From Salvator merianae (Eukaryota; Chordata; Lepidosauria; Squamata; Teiidae), in contig QVOM02000049.1 in the NCBI GenBank assembly GCA_003586115.2, positions 18,295,470-18,359,469 on the forward strand: a stretch of 64,000 nucleotides of DNA, read 5' to 3'. The position numbers and the translations under genes were made by a program. Below the pieces are notes generated by a model. It was not told where the DNA came from. It saw only the letters and a program-made list of their open reading frames with translations, and did not search any database. The stretch's first letter is position 1, and every line of letters begins with the position of its first letter. Positions 1 to 13,800 of the stretch are shown here, in pieces.

Positions 1-2366
1 TTATCCATCATCAAAATGCCATCCGAAGCTACATGATAGCTCTAGTTGCCTTCCTAATTTCTAGCTATACAGTCTAGAAAATGCCTCATTATTTTGTAGA
101 AGATACAGAAGGGCGATGGTGGACATGCACAAAATCTTCAACCAAAACAGGCTGCTGGAAGAGTTGACAAGGAAGGCAAAAAGTTTGAAAATAACTGTTC
201 CAAGTCATAGCTATTATGTTAACAAATGTTTCTAACCATGCACCTTTGACACGTCTTTGCCTTTGTCCAACCTGATGGTTCAGTTGCATATTTATTGAAA
301 AACAGCTCAGCTGGGTACGGTCTCTTGACCATTTTATATACATAGCACCCAGAAATAAACAACTTATTTCTTTCACCAGATACATTAGTGCATTCCATAT
401 GTTAAACTACACCACTGACCTAGTACACCTGAATAGAGATGACTCTTAGTTCAAATGAAGCATAACACTATGGGTAGAAATACTCAAAACAAATCTTGTT
501 TTCCTCTCTGCTTAAGTCTCCTATGAAGATGGGAAACAGAAACACTATGAAGGAATGTCTCTGGAATTCCAACTGCTTTGACCAAAGCATTAGAGAACAA
601 CATTACAGCCTAACTCTGAATTTTAGTAAATACAACTCATGAAAACAAGGAATGAAAAATGGATTTGTATTCGAGTACTCTGAAGCATAGCCCACCATAC
701 AAGGAAGAAACATACCACAAGTGTGGTGTTAAGCCATGAAATAAAGCAGGCTGAAGAAGACAGAGCAGCAGAGAAACAGGATAAGACATTAAAAATGATG
801 CTTTGCAATTGATGGAAATGCGTACAGATAGGATTTGGCAAACAGTTGAGGATGATATATAAATGACTGAGCCCTGCTTATGATTTTGTAACTGCTTTGT
901 TTAGCACACATATAGAACCTCTTCCAATGTGCTACACACAGGTCACTGAATTTGGGGCTGTTTGCGTCCTGTTAATTTTATCATATGCGTTTTTATATAT
1001 GAGGAAATCTATGTTCTGTTAGTTCTATTGCCTATTAGATCTTAATTGTATTCTAAGTTAAAGAGGATACCATGAGGTAAAGTGTGACTGACAGACACAG
1101 AAGGCCTGATGTAAAAAGAACATTTTTTGAAACTTTGGAAGGAAAATGCCTACAGGGCTGGTAACTGAATCTTAAAGTCACCATCCAATTGATCAGCACC
1201 TCAAAGCTAATTGGCTAGTTAAATTGTCAACACCTGACTGGTAAGACTTGCGTTGCTCTTAGAAGTATAAAGAGAGGGTCTGCTTTAGGTTTAATTTCAA
1301 AGGCCACCAAGGTTAACCAGAATTCCTATAGAAGTTTACTGGCAATACAGACCATTAGGATAGAAAGAGTCCAGGATGAAAACCCAACAGTAATCTTGAA
1401 GAATTCCAAGATACATACTAAGAAGAGCTAGTGAGAAACCTGAAGAGGTTTTCTAAGGGAAAGAAAAAGAAGAAGACTTCCACAAAGAGTGAGGGGAGAC
1501 CTGGAACTACTTAGCTGTTCAGAATGAGAAGTTGACTTTCGTGTCCCTTCTATCAGCTGAAAATGCTTGTTGGTAGAAGGAGAAAGAAAAAGAAGTGGGA
1601 ATTGGAACAGAAGATTGGAGGTCAGCGTTAGCTCAGCTGCAGCCCAGAGTCTAGCGAAACACAACCTATGAAGTAAATCTGTTTATAAATTATTTATATC
1701 TTGCTTTTCAGACCTTGCATTTTGAATAGCATACATGTTTAAAAACATTTTCTATTTTATTTTAGATCCCACTGCTGCCTATGCCTTTCTTATCAGCTTT
1801 TCTGGGACTGACCTCCCAAGAAGTGCAGGGAACTGAAAGAAGAGGCTGTTCATAAATATTTCTCTGCCTGGTGGCAACCATAAAGGCGGCTGGAGATAGG
1901 TCCCAGAGAAGATAATTAACGTAAGAAAGCCTAGAAGGAGGGAAAGAGTACTTCCCAGCTTCAGCCTTCGCAGTGAACAAAAACAACAAAAAATCCAGCG
2001 CAAATGCCTGGATAGGTAAATAGGTTTGCCCAGCTAGAATGCCTGGTCCACTCCTTGAAAAACTCCTTGACTGACATTAGACAATGCACTCGGTATCTGT
2101 GTACAGGTTGCACTAAGCAAGGATGGGAAAACCGCTCCTAAAGGCTTCATGAAACATCCAAACCAACCTCACACCTCTTCCATGGTATGGAAGCATTTTA
2201 AGCAGTGTTTTGCACATTGCTAGAATTAAGGTCACATTCAGTCTGACTTCAGAAGGTAGCAAGTCCTAAACAGGAGCTGTAATGCTGAACAAAGGATTCA
2301 GGAAATCCACAGTTAAGTGAGAACATTAGTATATATCATTATACCACAGTCAGAAGGGAGACTCAC
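1..2366. other. SYCP2L: Left edge, probable SYCP2L intronic or 3' sequence
   Basis: No exon can be supported with confidence. A strong acceptor (polypyrimidine tract then CCAG) precedes minus-strand position 154 and opens a 21-residue frame ending in TAA at 89. A 20-nt segment near 1818-1837 also has both splice signals. Neither has a recognisable conserved protein. Confidence 0.4.
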
Positions 2367-2424
2367 CTGGTGCACTTTGCTGCGGCAGATCTTCGCTGCA
2401 GTCATCAACTTTCTCTGAAATTAT
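2367..2424 (-). CDS. SYCP2L: SYCP2L tentative exon 15
   Basis: The acceptor AATTGGGCAG is followed by 58 nt reading [20 protein letters not shown], then a GTGAGT donor. Phase 0 entry matches the phase 0 exit of the exon at 3497. The protein is acidic and not clearly conserved, so the call rests on splice signals and frame only. Other exons may lie between it and 3497. Confidence 0.5.
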
Positions 2425-4789
2425 CTGCCCAATTAAGGGATAGAGAAAGCAGAGCTGAATCAAGGCAAAGCAATCTTTCAGCCAAAAGTTGCAAGTAATG
2501 ACAAATTTTTGCTAGTTCAGCGCATTAAAACGAGGACCAAGTCTAAAGAGGTGTTAGCTGAATGTAACTTGTTTACCATATGATGCTTAGAAAGGCAAGT
2601 TTTCTTCCTTGGTAAGCAGATCAGTCTGCAGTTTTTCTAAGAAGAATATCAGTGTTTCCTCACAGCAGTGCAAAAGAGGCAACCAGATTTGCACCGACCT
2701 GGCCTTTCCCTGATCATCTGGGGATTTGCTGCTTTGCATCTTTCTCCTTTGTTCTGTTTGCCCCACACCAAGTTCCCAGATGACTGGTTCCGGGCTGCGC
2801 CAGTGCAGAGCATGTCAGATACAGCATGGCAAAGGAAATGCTCAACCCCCACACTTCGCAGAACTCCAGGCTTTCAGGAGAAAAGGCCAGGAAAGGCCTA
2901 ACTTAGCACCCAGCCTGTCAGGGTGTTGTCTTTTATTCCATGCCTGGAGACTGAGTGCTAAGCTCCAATCAGTGCTGCCAGTGCTCAGAAGAGATGGATG
3001 TTGTAGCACGGGCTCAGGTTGGGGGATCCTGAAATAACAGAATGTAGGTCAAGAACATTGTTCCAGGTCTGAGAGTACCTGTAGACACAGCTCAGACCAC
3101 AGAGTGCTTTTAATGATGTGGGGAGACACATTTCAGAGGCAAGGTGTGGAGTTACAGATGAGTTCCTTTATCACAAATCGCATTTGGTATGGGAAGTGGC
3201 AGAAATGACTTCAAACGAGCCAAAAGCATGGGCAGGCTTATATGGGGGAAAAGAAGATGGACTGCAGTAATATTGTTCATAGACAAGTACAGGGATATTT
3301 GTCCTAAGAAAATTAAATTCGGCATTTTAAAGGTACATAGCAATTAGTTATGTATAGCAAAACAAAGTCTTTTGAATATAATTTTTAAAATAAGGGACAA
3401 AAATAGCTGTATAACATACAAAGGGTCACCAACAGCTCTTAAACTAATATGGGGGGGGGGGAGAGGGAGAGAGAGGGAGAGAGAGAGAGGACTTACCATA
3501 ATTTTAGCCTGTCCCATTATTTTAAACAGTGGTGTAGAAACATCAAAATGGCTGTCAAAGTGAATCTTAATCTTTGTTACTTCTTTTTTGTTAATCATAG
3601 TAGGGTTCTTCATGAGCACTTTGAGGATCTTTTCTCCCCCTTCCTCTTTGTGAAAAGAAAAACACACATTTTCCAGCTGTTTCCCATGCTGGTCGCTTGC
3701 TTGAAACAGTATAAGCAACACATTACGTATGTTAAAAAACATCCTTTATAAGGGAGTCAGTGGCAAGTGTTCAGCTTGGGCTTTTATATATTGATTTTTT
3801 TTAAATTATATAGATTTTTAAAAAATATTAGATGTAGAGCTTATGTTTTTAGTTAAAATTTGTTTTCAGGATTTTATGATGGTTGTTGTCTGCATTCATT
3901 CAACACATGGAACTTTAGTGGAAGGTATACAAAAATCAAAACAAGACTATAATACATGGGTCATTTGAGGCTGAATTCTTATAGTTAACTGCAGCCTGAC
4001 AGCCATGTATGATTTTCCCTTGATCTCATCCACTGTTTTTATATACATCAATTGATCATGTTTAAGATTTCATATGAAAGTACATAACTGGAACAAAGAA
4101 TCCTGTGTCTCCTAAAAAATAAACAACTTTTTATCTTCCATGCACACAGTCAACTCAGTTTGCAAATAATTTCTTAGAACAGTGATTCCAAACCTGGGGT
4201 ACATGTATCTCCAGGTGTATAACCCAGGACATTTAGGGGTATGCAAAAAAATATTATTTTTTTTAAATGGAAAAATGGCTGAATATTTGAAATAATAGCA
4301 ACTCTATTAATTACAACTATTTTGCTAATATGAAGGGTACGATTTATGGAAATGGGCTACCAAGACGTACACAAATGAAAAAAGGTTGGAAATGACTGTC
4401 TTAGAAAACATCTTCCTCTCAGCCTTGTTCCAACTTGCATTCCTTTGTTTCACTGATCTCCCTGCCCCACCCACCCCCAAATGTTCTGGCTCTCTCAAAC
4501 GGCTAGGGAACACACAGTGTGGTTCCTTCTTTCAGGCTTTTAAGATCAGGTGCGGCAGCAGCATCCATTATCCAGTCCCTTTCCACTTAAGTATTCTTGG
4601 TATTCTCACTGCCATTTTCTCTCAGCTTTAAAGGACTCAGAGGGGGGCAATGTATGTTCCAAAACGGCTGATATTGTGTTCCGGAAACCAGAACAAAATA
4701 TTTTACTACACTGATGGGAACAGCTTGGTAAAATTTAAAGCTGCTACCCTTAATCTTCATCCAGATGCATCAATGGACAACTGCACCTT

Positions 4790-4833
<44 letters not shown>

Positions 4834-7800
4834 TTAGGATGGTTTGAGGGAAGTGAATCAGCAACGTCTGAAAAAAAAAGCTTCTTAAATTTGAAGCAAC
4901 TTCTCATGCATCCTAAAAAAATAAAATCCTAAGCAAAGAGCTCTTTAGAAGCATATGAAATAGCTCCACATTGTTCTAAGAGACCTCACCATTTACGCAG
5001 TCTAACCTATACCTTATCAGGCTCCTAGGAAAGGGATTGGCCACTTAAGAACATAAGAGGAGCCTTGCTGGATCAGGCCACAGCCCATCTAGTCCAGCAT
5101 GCTGTCTCACACAGCGGTCCACCGTTTGCTTCTGGGCATTCTCAAGCAGAATATAAAGGCAAAACCTTCACCTGATCCTGACTCCCTGCAAATGGGCTCC
5201 AGAGGCATCCTGCCTGCCTCCCCTCCCTGGAGGAAGTGTCTAGGATAGATTCTAGTAGCCATTGATACACCTGACCTCTATGAATTTGTCTAACCCTTTG
5301 TTAAGGCTATCCAGGCTGACTGCTGTCACCACTTCTTCCGGTAGTACATTCTGAAAACCAATGACCCTCTGAGGTAAAAATTATTTTCCCTTGTCAGTCC
5401 TAACTCTCCTACCCATCAGCTTCATAGAGTGCCCCCTGGTCCTAGTGCTGTGCGATAGAGAAAATATTTTTTCTTTTCCCACCTTTTCCATACGGTGCAT
5501 GATTTTATATACTCCAGTCAGGTCCCCTCTTAAATGCTGCCTTTCAAGGCTGAAGAGGCAGCTCACCAGCCCTTCCAGAACCTCTAGGAGTAGCAAAGCA
5601 GCCAAAGGCATAGCACTAATCCTGCTCAGTCCAACCTATATAAATCCAATTTAAGAACTTCTTACTTGAAAGCAAATACAAATTTTGATTAGGGTTACCT
5701 AGCAGATAGTAGCTGCTGATTTCTTCCTTCAGCAATCTCACTGATTCCCAAAGAGCACTCTGAAAAACAATAACTAAAGTAAAAAGATGTCCATTGCTTT
5801 ACTACTATTAATTGCAATAAGTCCAGGAACTTCTTTTACCTCAGGGCTATCTAAGTAGAAAGTAATGCTTTCACTTCCAAAATTGAAGTCAATCCAGAAT
5901 TCCTCTAATTTGTCATCTGTTGGTTTCTTTAACTTGCAAAGAAAAGGGAATCAATTATTTTAAGGTAGTTGGGAGCAGGAACCAGAGGTGTATAAATGAT
6001 AAAATGATGCCACAGTCATTTTATCTTTATCTTTAAAGTGCCATAAAACATTGCAGCTTTTGCTACACAGATTATCCCACAGAACAAACTACATACTAGA
6101 CTGCAGTTGCGTGTTATAAAAGTTTGTTTCTCCCTCGGCCCACTCAGTTTTTAATGTGTTTTAACTGCTGCTTTTACCTTTGCTTTTAATGCTCTGTAAA
6201 CCACTTTGACTTTTTTTTTTAATGGAAACCAGTATAGAAATGTCATTTATAAATAAAATAAATAAATAAATAAATCTGACAATCTTCTTATACAGAGTGT
6301 GCTCAGAAGAGTACTGAAAATGACGACAGGATGCATATACTGCATAGAGAAGAGAATATCTGTAAGTGTTGCTTGCAGTGCAGGCAATATTACTGAAAGA
6401 TCCTTTTTGGTTCAACGTGCTGGAGGCCCGTCCTCTTTTCCGTGTGGCAAATCTACCTCAGAAGAACCTAGTGCATACCTCTGATATTTAGATTTGCAGT
6501 GTACAATGCAAAGCTAGTAAGCCTTGTTATTCTGCATCTCAGCAACTAACTAAATAATTCTGCAATTCATTTTTCTAAAGTTATCTCTAGAAAATTGTTT
6601 TCATGTTTCTCTTCTGCCACATAAATAGAGTAACATTCCATCTTGACACACACACACACACACACACACACCACAAAAACACACAGTGTAATTTGAACTA
6701 CAAAAAAACCTATCCCTTAAAAACTAATTCAAAAGGCTGTGGAAGAATGGAGGCATTTGACTCTTTAGGCAGTCATATCCTCTGAAGATGGATATCGAAG
6801 CCCTATCTGAAAGCTTAGGTTCAAAGCAGAACCATGGACCATGGCATAACAACCCAAAAACTGCGAAAAGTGAGATAATTTAAAAGCCACCAATTAAAAC
6901 CTTTTAAAACTATAGTACAGTGTGTTTTAGGTGTTATTTATATGTGAAGATTCTATCCATGCTTAGAAATATAAGTGGTTTCTCAAAAGATGACTGCGTA
7001 GGAGAAAAGCCACCATGCCAAAATCGAGAACACAATACTTAGTGGAGAATTAGAACTTGTAGGAATTAGAAATGTTCAAAACATTGTTCCGTATGACTCA
7101 AAAGAGTTACACACCTTTATCAAGCATGTTTAAAGTTGTTAGTGTGCCTTTACTGACCCCCTGAGAACAAAGAAAAGCCCTTAGCTGAGTAAACCGAGCA
7201 TTCCTGATTCACCTCCTGGGCCTTTCTGGAGCCTGAGGCAAACCTTATCACCAAATATTATCACATCACATAATATAATTGTTTGTCATGTTCAAGGCCA
7301 GCATGGATGGAGGAAAGCACCAACAAGTCTGAAACTGAGTATTGTCACATGATGCTATCAATATGTGACGTGCCACCTGGCTCCACCCTCTCAGAGTTGA
7401 GAAAGTTCCAAGAGAATGAAACGTGTAGATGTTTTATTTAGAGCAGAGGTCTGCATGCCTCTATTAGGTATACAACTTAAAAAAAACAACTAATTATAAA
7501 TATCTCTGCTTTTTTATATTTTTTGCACAAAGTACCGAAAAAGGAAAGAACAAAAATGAAGGTTACATGAATTAATACAGCAAAGAAAAGCCAGAAATCC
7601 TTACTTCTCTATACATAATATAGCATATTATCATATTTCTGAACATTCAACTGAAAGAGCCTCTATAAAGAGCAGAGTCTTCTCACTTAAGAAATTCATC
7701 TCCATTTTTTAAAGGTAACTAGAACGGCACAGAAACTGCGCTCAATTTCACATCCCATCCACATGCTTCCTTCTTAAGTACAACATTAGTCATATTAAAT

Positions 7801-10800
7801 ATCCTTTAGGCTTACAATACTTACATACTTTTAAAGTTACCTGATTCATATCAGCATGAGCAGCTTTACATGGAATGGAACAGACCCTGCAAGAGAAGCA
7901 AACAAGAGGACAACAAATGTGACCCTGATCCAATTTCCTCAGTCTAGAGTAGTTATATTAATGCGTACTCTAGGCAGATTTATAGAGGACACCACCATCA
8001 ATCAAATGCACTGCCACTCTTGTAAAAGAGTGTGCTATTGTGCACTTCTCCTGAAAGCATGTGGGACTGGTTTGGTATTCGTTGGAGAGGGGAGTTCCAG
8101 CAACACTGATGTTGCCTGCCTCACCACATCCAGCTGCCTACTAGGCCATTTGGAGTAAAGGCGGTTACTCAGAGATACCTCTTAACTGTGTGCATCCTCA
8201 GTCATGACTTGTTCTGCTCAACTAATTCTCTACAAAAAGAAGACATGCTTCCTTCATCTTTTGGAAAGACATTTAAATATTTCCCACCCCTCACCTCCCA
8301 CTTGGTATTTAGCACTCTACCTTTCTATCCAAATGGACTTCTCAAATGTTACTTTTGAGAGCCAATAAATCTGCATTCTAATAGGAATTAGGGATTCTTG
8401 CTGTGCATACTGTGGGAATAACACCTCAACAAACATAACAGAGCCTCCAACAGTGCCCTTATCAGCACAACAATAGAGCATGAAGAGAGGCACTTCTGGC
8501 ACATACTATGTTATATCTGAATGTTTCCAATTTTCTTGTGCTCCTGTGAAAACAAGCAATATCAGATGTATTGAAATATGAAAAAAGTTTTCCCAAAAAT
8601 GAACAGCACAAGCAGGTATAAACAAAGCATGGAAAAAGGCAATTCTAAGTAAGTCCAATGTGCTATTCAAAAGCACAGCTATGGACTTTCCTAGATTTTG
8701 CTGGACACTCAGGTTTCTTCTACCATAAGAAATCACTCACATTTACTGTATGTCTGTAAGTGCATTTGTAACTATGGCATACAGCAAGACCAACTGAAAG
8801 GGAACTTATTCTAGGCCCTTTCTGCACAGGTCCTTAATCCGGATTAAGGGCCTGTGTATTCACATCTATGCCTCCAGATCTACACGTTAATACAGATTTA
8901 GGATGTCCCGCTCCCCGCTGGTAAGACTCCATCTGCTTTAGATGAAGCCTGATACAGACTGAGGTGGTCTTAATCTGGATCACTGGTAGACCTATTTAAT
9001 CAGGTCTACCAGCAGACTTGGTACAGAACACAGGAGGTGTGCAGAAGGCACACCTCCTATGTTCAAGACTACTGTGGGGCACATTTCAGCAGCACACCAT
9101 AGTGTGCCACCGAAAAGCAACCCCAGAGACCCAGAGGCTAGGAGCTTTTGTACAACTGTGGTACAACTGTGAAGCTCACACAAACTTCCCAGCCACACCA
9201 TGGGCTGATCCAGATCAGTGCCGTCAGTGCAGATCTTGCATTCCAGATCAGTGGGCTGGGCTATCTCAGACCCAATAATATAGATTAACAGCAGCTAGAT
9301 GCAGAAAGGGTCCTAGATTAGCACATGTACTTGGACAATTTTAAAGTAGGCCAGTGCTAACTCATTTCTACTCAATCTATCATGGAAAACAAGAAAAGCC
9401 CACATCTCATCCCATGCTCTATCAGCAAGTCACACTTCATTAAGAAAGGTTCTTTCCTTTCCACACTGCTGAGTTAATACTGACAACTGAGACAGACCGT
9501 CAAGTGTGTGGTTGCTTTCTATACCAGTATTCTAATACGTACGGAGGAGTGGGGGGTCTTTAAGACTCAGCTTTTTACCATAACAGCACAGAAGATGCCA
9601 TGCAAAAATGCCTTTCACGTCATTCTAAAACAGGTTTTAAATATAACTAAAATCTATTTCTTATCTATAGTCTTGAATTATTGTGAAAACTGAGAAACCA
9701 TTCTAAATAATGTCAATTATTAATGCCTATTAGCTCATCTCTGCTTGTGAAAAGTGAATGCTGAAAAAGAATGAGAGGATGTAAAGTAGCCTTTACCGTC
9801 TTTTATCTCCAAGGCTTTCATTTAATCCATTAAGAAATTTTCTAGAATCCTACAAGAAAAAATGATATAAAATACATTTTTTAAAAAAATTCCCTATAAT
9901 AAGTCAAAAGCCTTGACAAAGGAATAAACTTTATCCAGAAGCATCCAACAACTATACAAAGGAGTTTTAAAAAATTAGCAAATGATGTTTGCATCCCCAA
10001 CATTGAAAAAACACAGCTGTCTTGGCAGATGATATTCATCAACTTTGGTTGTTTTTTAAATCAATTTTATACATAAAAAAATTAAGTCCATAAAAGTAGC
10101 AAAACAGTCATTTTAAATTTTGTATTTTGTCTTTACTGAACTGTAAACTGACCTGAGGTTTTATACAGGGTGGGATACAAAGATAAGGAAATAAAATAAA
10201 CTCTTCCCTGTAGTTCATGAAAATATATTTGTTACTAGAATATTTATTTTTACAAAATTCCTGCTAAAGACACAAGTAATTTAAAGATTAGTGAAAACAA
10301 GTCCATAGAAAGAGCTTTCTAGATTTGTATTTATGTGCGTTTCTATCCCATCCTACAACCAGAGGTCCCAGGAAAGATTAGAATGGGGACGAGGAAGAAA
10401 GAAATCCATACCGTCTCAAAGTCTCTATCCTTGATTTCTTTAAAAGCCATAGCAATGTGCTGATCTTCAAACCAATTATGAACAAAATCATTTCTCCATT
10501 TTTTCAACATCATCCTGAACAGAGCTTCCACAATAGCAATTTGGATATCATAGTCTACAGGTCAGAAAGTAAAGATGTCAATGTTCATTTTTAAATTGAA
10601 ACATTAGTTAGTTCTTCGACATATGCAAACAACTGTTCGCAAGAATTGAGACACATGCATTCTTTCCACTAAGGCAAGGATCAAAATGATCCTTTTATTT
10701 TCTTAAAATAAAATTACCATAGTACCGCATTTAGAAATTCTAAGATATTGCACATATTTTTTCCCTTACAGTGTCCTTCCTTTTGCAGTGTCTGTGTCTA

Positions 10801-13800
10801 TCACAGATTGTTTGGCCATAATCCAGACGTCTGGCACTTTCATCTCTTTAAATGTTAACAATTTAATGTACAATCCTAAAATGTTGTTAAAGCTGCAGTT
10901 AGTCATTTATTTGGAAGTAATACTCCAAAGTGTACATCTTTAATGGTGCTGAGGCAAGCTTGATCGGAGCCCTACCAGAAAATGAAATACAATTTCCCTA
11001 AAATATTTTCCATTCTTACCCCACTACAGGGGACAATGAGGCTGCCCCCACCATATCTTTCACTACATAGATAAAATAAAAATTAGAGGTGACTAGTGTG
11101 CCATGAAAACTCTTAGTAGGAAAACATCCCTTCAGAACCCCAGGAATGCCACTTTTGGGGGCTGCTAATGAAGAATGTTCAGCTATACAACCCTTTCTCT
11201 TTACAAGAGGAGCTCTATTTGTTCCTGCAGCTATCAAATTATTCTCAACAAAGGTCCTCTCAATTGTTATATGGCATTAGGTTAGGTCAGTATAAATGGG
11301 CCTTTTCGCACTGAGCTCGGTAGACCGTTCCCAGTAATTGGCTTTGAACCGGAGAGGTTGGGGAACGCTCGGTGCCATTCACACTCCCGGCCCCAGGAAC
11401 GGACCCGAAGCCGACCAGCACCGGGAACAGTGCGAATGGCATTGCTAGTTTGCTCCCGCACACCGCACCCACTTCGCACCTGCTTCGCACCTTCGTACCC
11501 ACTTCGTACCCAAGGGCTCGTTACGAAGCTGGCTTCGTAACGGCAGCTCGGCTGCCAAGCCCAAAGGGCTATCCCGGGTACGAAGCATCGTACAAGGGTA
11601 CAAAACCTGCGCACCCCGGGTACGAAGACATCGCACCCAGATGTGTACCCTTCGCACCTGGATGTGAAAACTTTGCACCCCGCAAGCGCACCCGCGCCAG
11701 CCACGCCCGATGCCATTGCAAACAGTGCAAATGCACCATGCCCGATCTTCGCTCCATCGCGCAGGTCGGGATGAAGGCAAGCTTTTACTTGTCTTGCCTT
11801 ATCCAGCTTCGGGTTCGAATCGGGTACGAAGTGGTTCGGATCAGGCGAGGCTCGTGCCCGCGGCGGTGCGAATGCTCCGTTCTAGCGAGTGGACAAGAAC
11901 GTTCCACCGCTACAGTGCGAACAGGCCCAATATTTCTCTTGTTTGGAAGCCATTCTATCTCTGTTTCTAAGGAAGATCCTACAAGTTCCTTAAACTGTAC
12001 CTACAGGTATACTACAGAGTGAGGTTGATATGCCCAAAATTAATTACCAACAGCTTCCTGCTAAATAATTCTCATCCATCATACCAAGCTCTAGATATTT
12101 AAAACAAATCACAATTCCCAAGTTCAGAAGAGCATTCTGCTTAGCCCAATTTGATGTCTTACCAACAGTGGTCCTGAAAGGGAAATACAATAAAACCTCT
12201 TATGCCAGCAGTCACTGTCCTTGTAAGGGAGGGGCTGTAGAAACAACAACCCGTGTCCTACTGTACTGCCCTCTCTATAGAGACATCTGGCTTCAGCTTG
12301 AAGCTACTCTGTTATTCCAACATCAGAGTCGTTCCGATTCATTTTAACTCCAATATTTGCAGGACTTTGTTTCCTTTAAAGTAGCAAAATTCTGTTATAT
12401 CAAATCCAGGGTGCGACAAAACCTTTGGTTAGTACTGCTGAAACATGTATTTTCATTTAAATCCATTTTATCTTTTGTATATTGTGCACTGGGTGTGCAG
12501 TGTATTTTTTTTTATTTGACCAATGACCGTTAATAAAATAACTGAACTGAAAAAGATTTTTTTTTTTCAGTTCTCAACTAGTAGCCTAGATTTGGGAGGC
12601 AAGAACTCCTATTAGCTTAAAACCACAAGCTCTCACTGTTTTTGAACTAAACTGTTTATATTCCTTAATCCCTACCTGAAATTTCCAAAGCCAAGTCAAA
12701 GGAGGTATAATAAGCATACCAGTGATATCTAAAAGGTATCCAAGCAATAGAAAATACACATACACACCCCTACTGATTATCACAATAGTCTTTATTTGAT
12801 ATCCTGTTCCAGTACTGGTATTGTTTCATGAGTAGAAACATACTGTGACAAGATCCATTGTCACAGACGAAATCTTTTGCCAAAAAGCCTCTGGTTTGGC
12901 CTGATACTGATCTCTGCATTGCAAATGACTTCTGCTTACATGGTTTGATTTGCCTAGAAGAACTATTGCAATTTGATATTCTTTTATCGTTTGGCTGTAT
13001 CTCTCCACAGTTGGGAACTGCATTGTGAATTACTCTTAAGTCTCACTGGAATATATATTACGACTAGAGAGTAATAGTTCAGTATTTAGTCTAATTGTGT
13101 CAGTTCATTAAATTTTCTATTATTTAATCTTGATTTTGGCCTGCACTGTTCTTTGATCAGGAATATAGTGTTAGTGTCAGTTTTGGATCTGAAGTAATGT
13201 ACCTGACATTTTCCAAGCCCTGACTAAGATATTAAAATTTTCTTACCACCAACATCCAGAATTGCTTTTGCAAGATCTTTCCTGAAAGAACATTGAACCA
13301 TTAATCAGGTTTATGCTACAGGTCAGGGGGAAAATATCACAGTTAAACATTTTGATATAATGCACAAACGAGACCACAAGAATTGTTTGTGTCTGTATCA
13401 TTCAGTTTAATGTTTTTATGGCTACCTAATACTTCAGAGCAGCTATCCTCACACTGGTGCTTTTCAGGTACTTTAGATTATAAATCTATAATCTAAATCT
13501 ATAAATCCAACAGGCACACACAGCGTATCCACAGCTCAGGGTAGGTGGAAAATATCCGAAGAAGGAACCCCAAGTTAGGACCTCCAACAGTCAAATGTCC
13601 TTTTGTCTATATTATGAAAATTTATAAAATAGCATCTTCATTATAAAAGTCAACAACGCACAATTAATATAATAGAAGAATCACTGTGGCAGTGATTTTA
13701 TCAAATATTATTCTGTGTTTCACAATATCATATGTCTACCTCTTTTATAACACTACAGTTTGGTTCCACAGACCACTCAATAGTGCAAAGCTGAGCTATA

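Noticed and set aside
89..154. Possible SYCP2L terminal exon (21 residues then TAA)
   Set aside because: The acceptor is strong, but the protein would be only about 450 residues against about 800 in mammals and the peptide is not recognisable.
1818..1837. 20-nt microexon candidate for SYCP2L (VPCTSWE)
   Set aside because: Phase fits the tentative exon at 2367-2424 and both splice signals exist, but nothing conserved supports it.
11372..12022. Long open frame (216 codons) in the GC-rich segment
   Set aside because: It lies within an inverted-repeat transposon with biased composition. Overlapping frames are open on both strands and the peptide has no recognisable domain.
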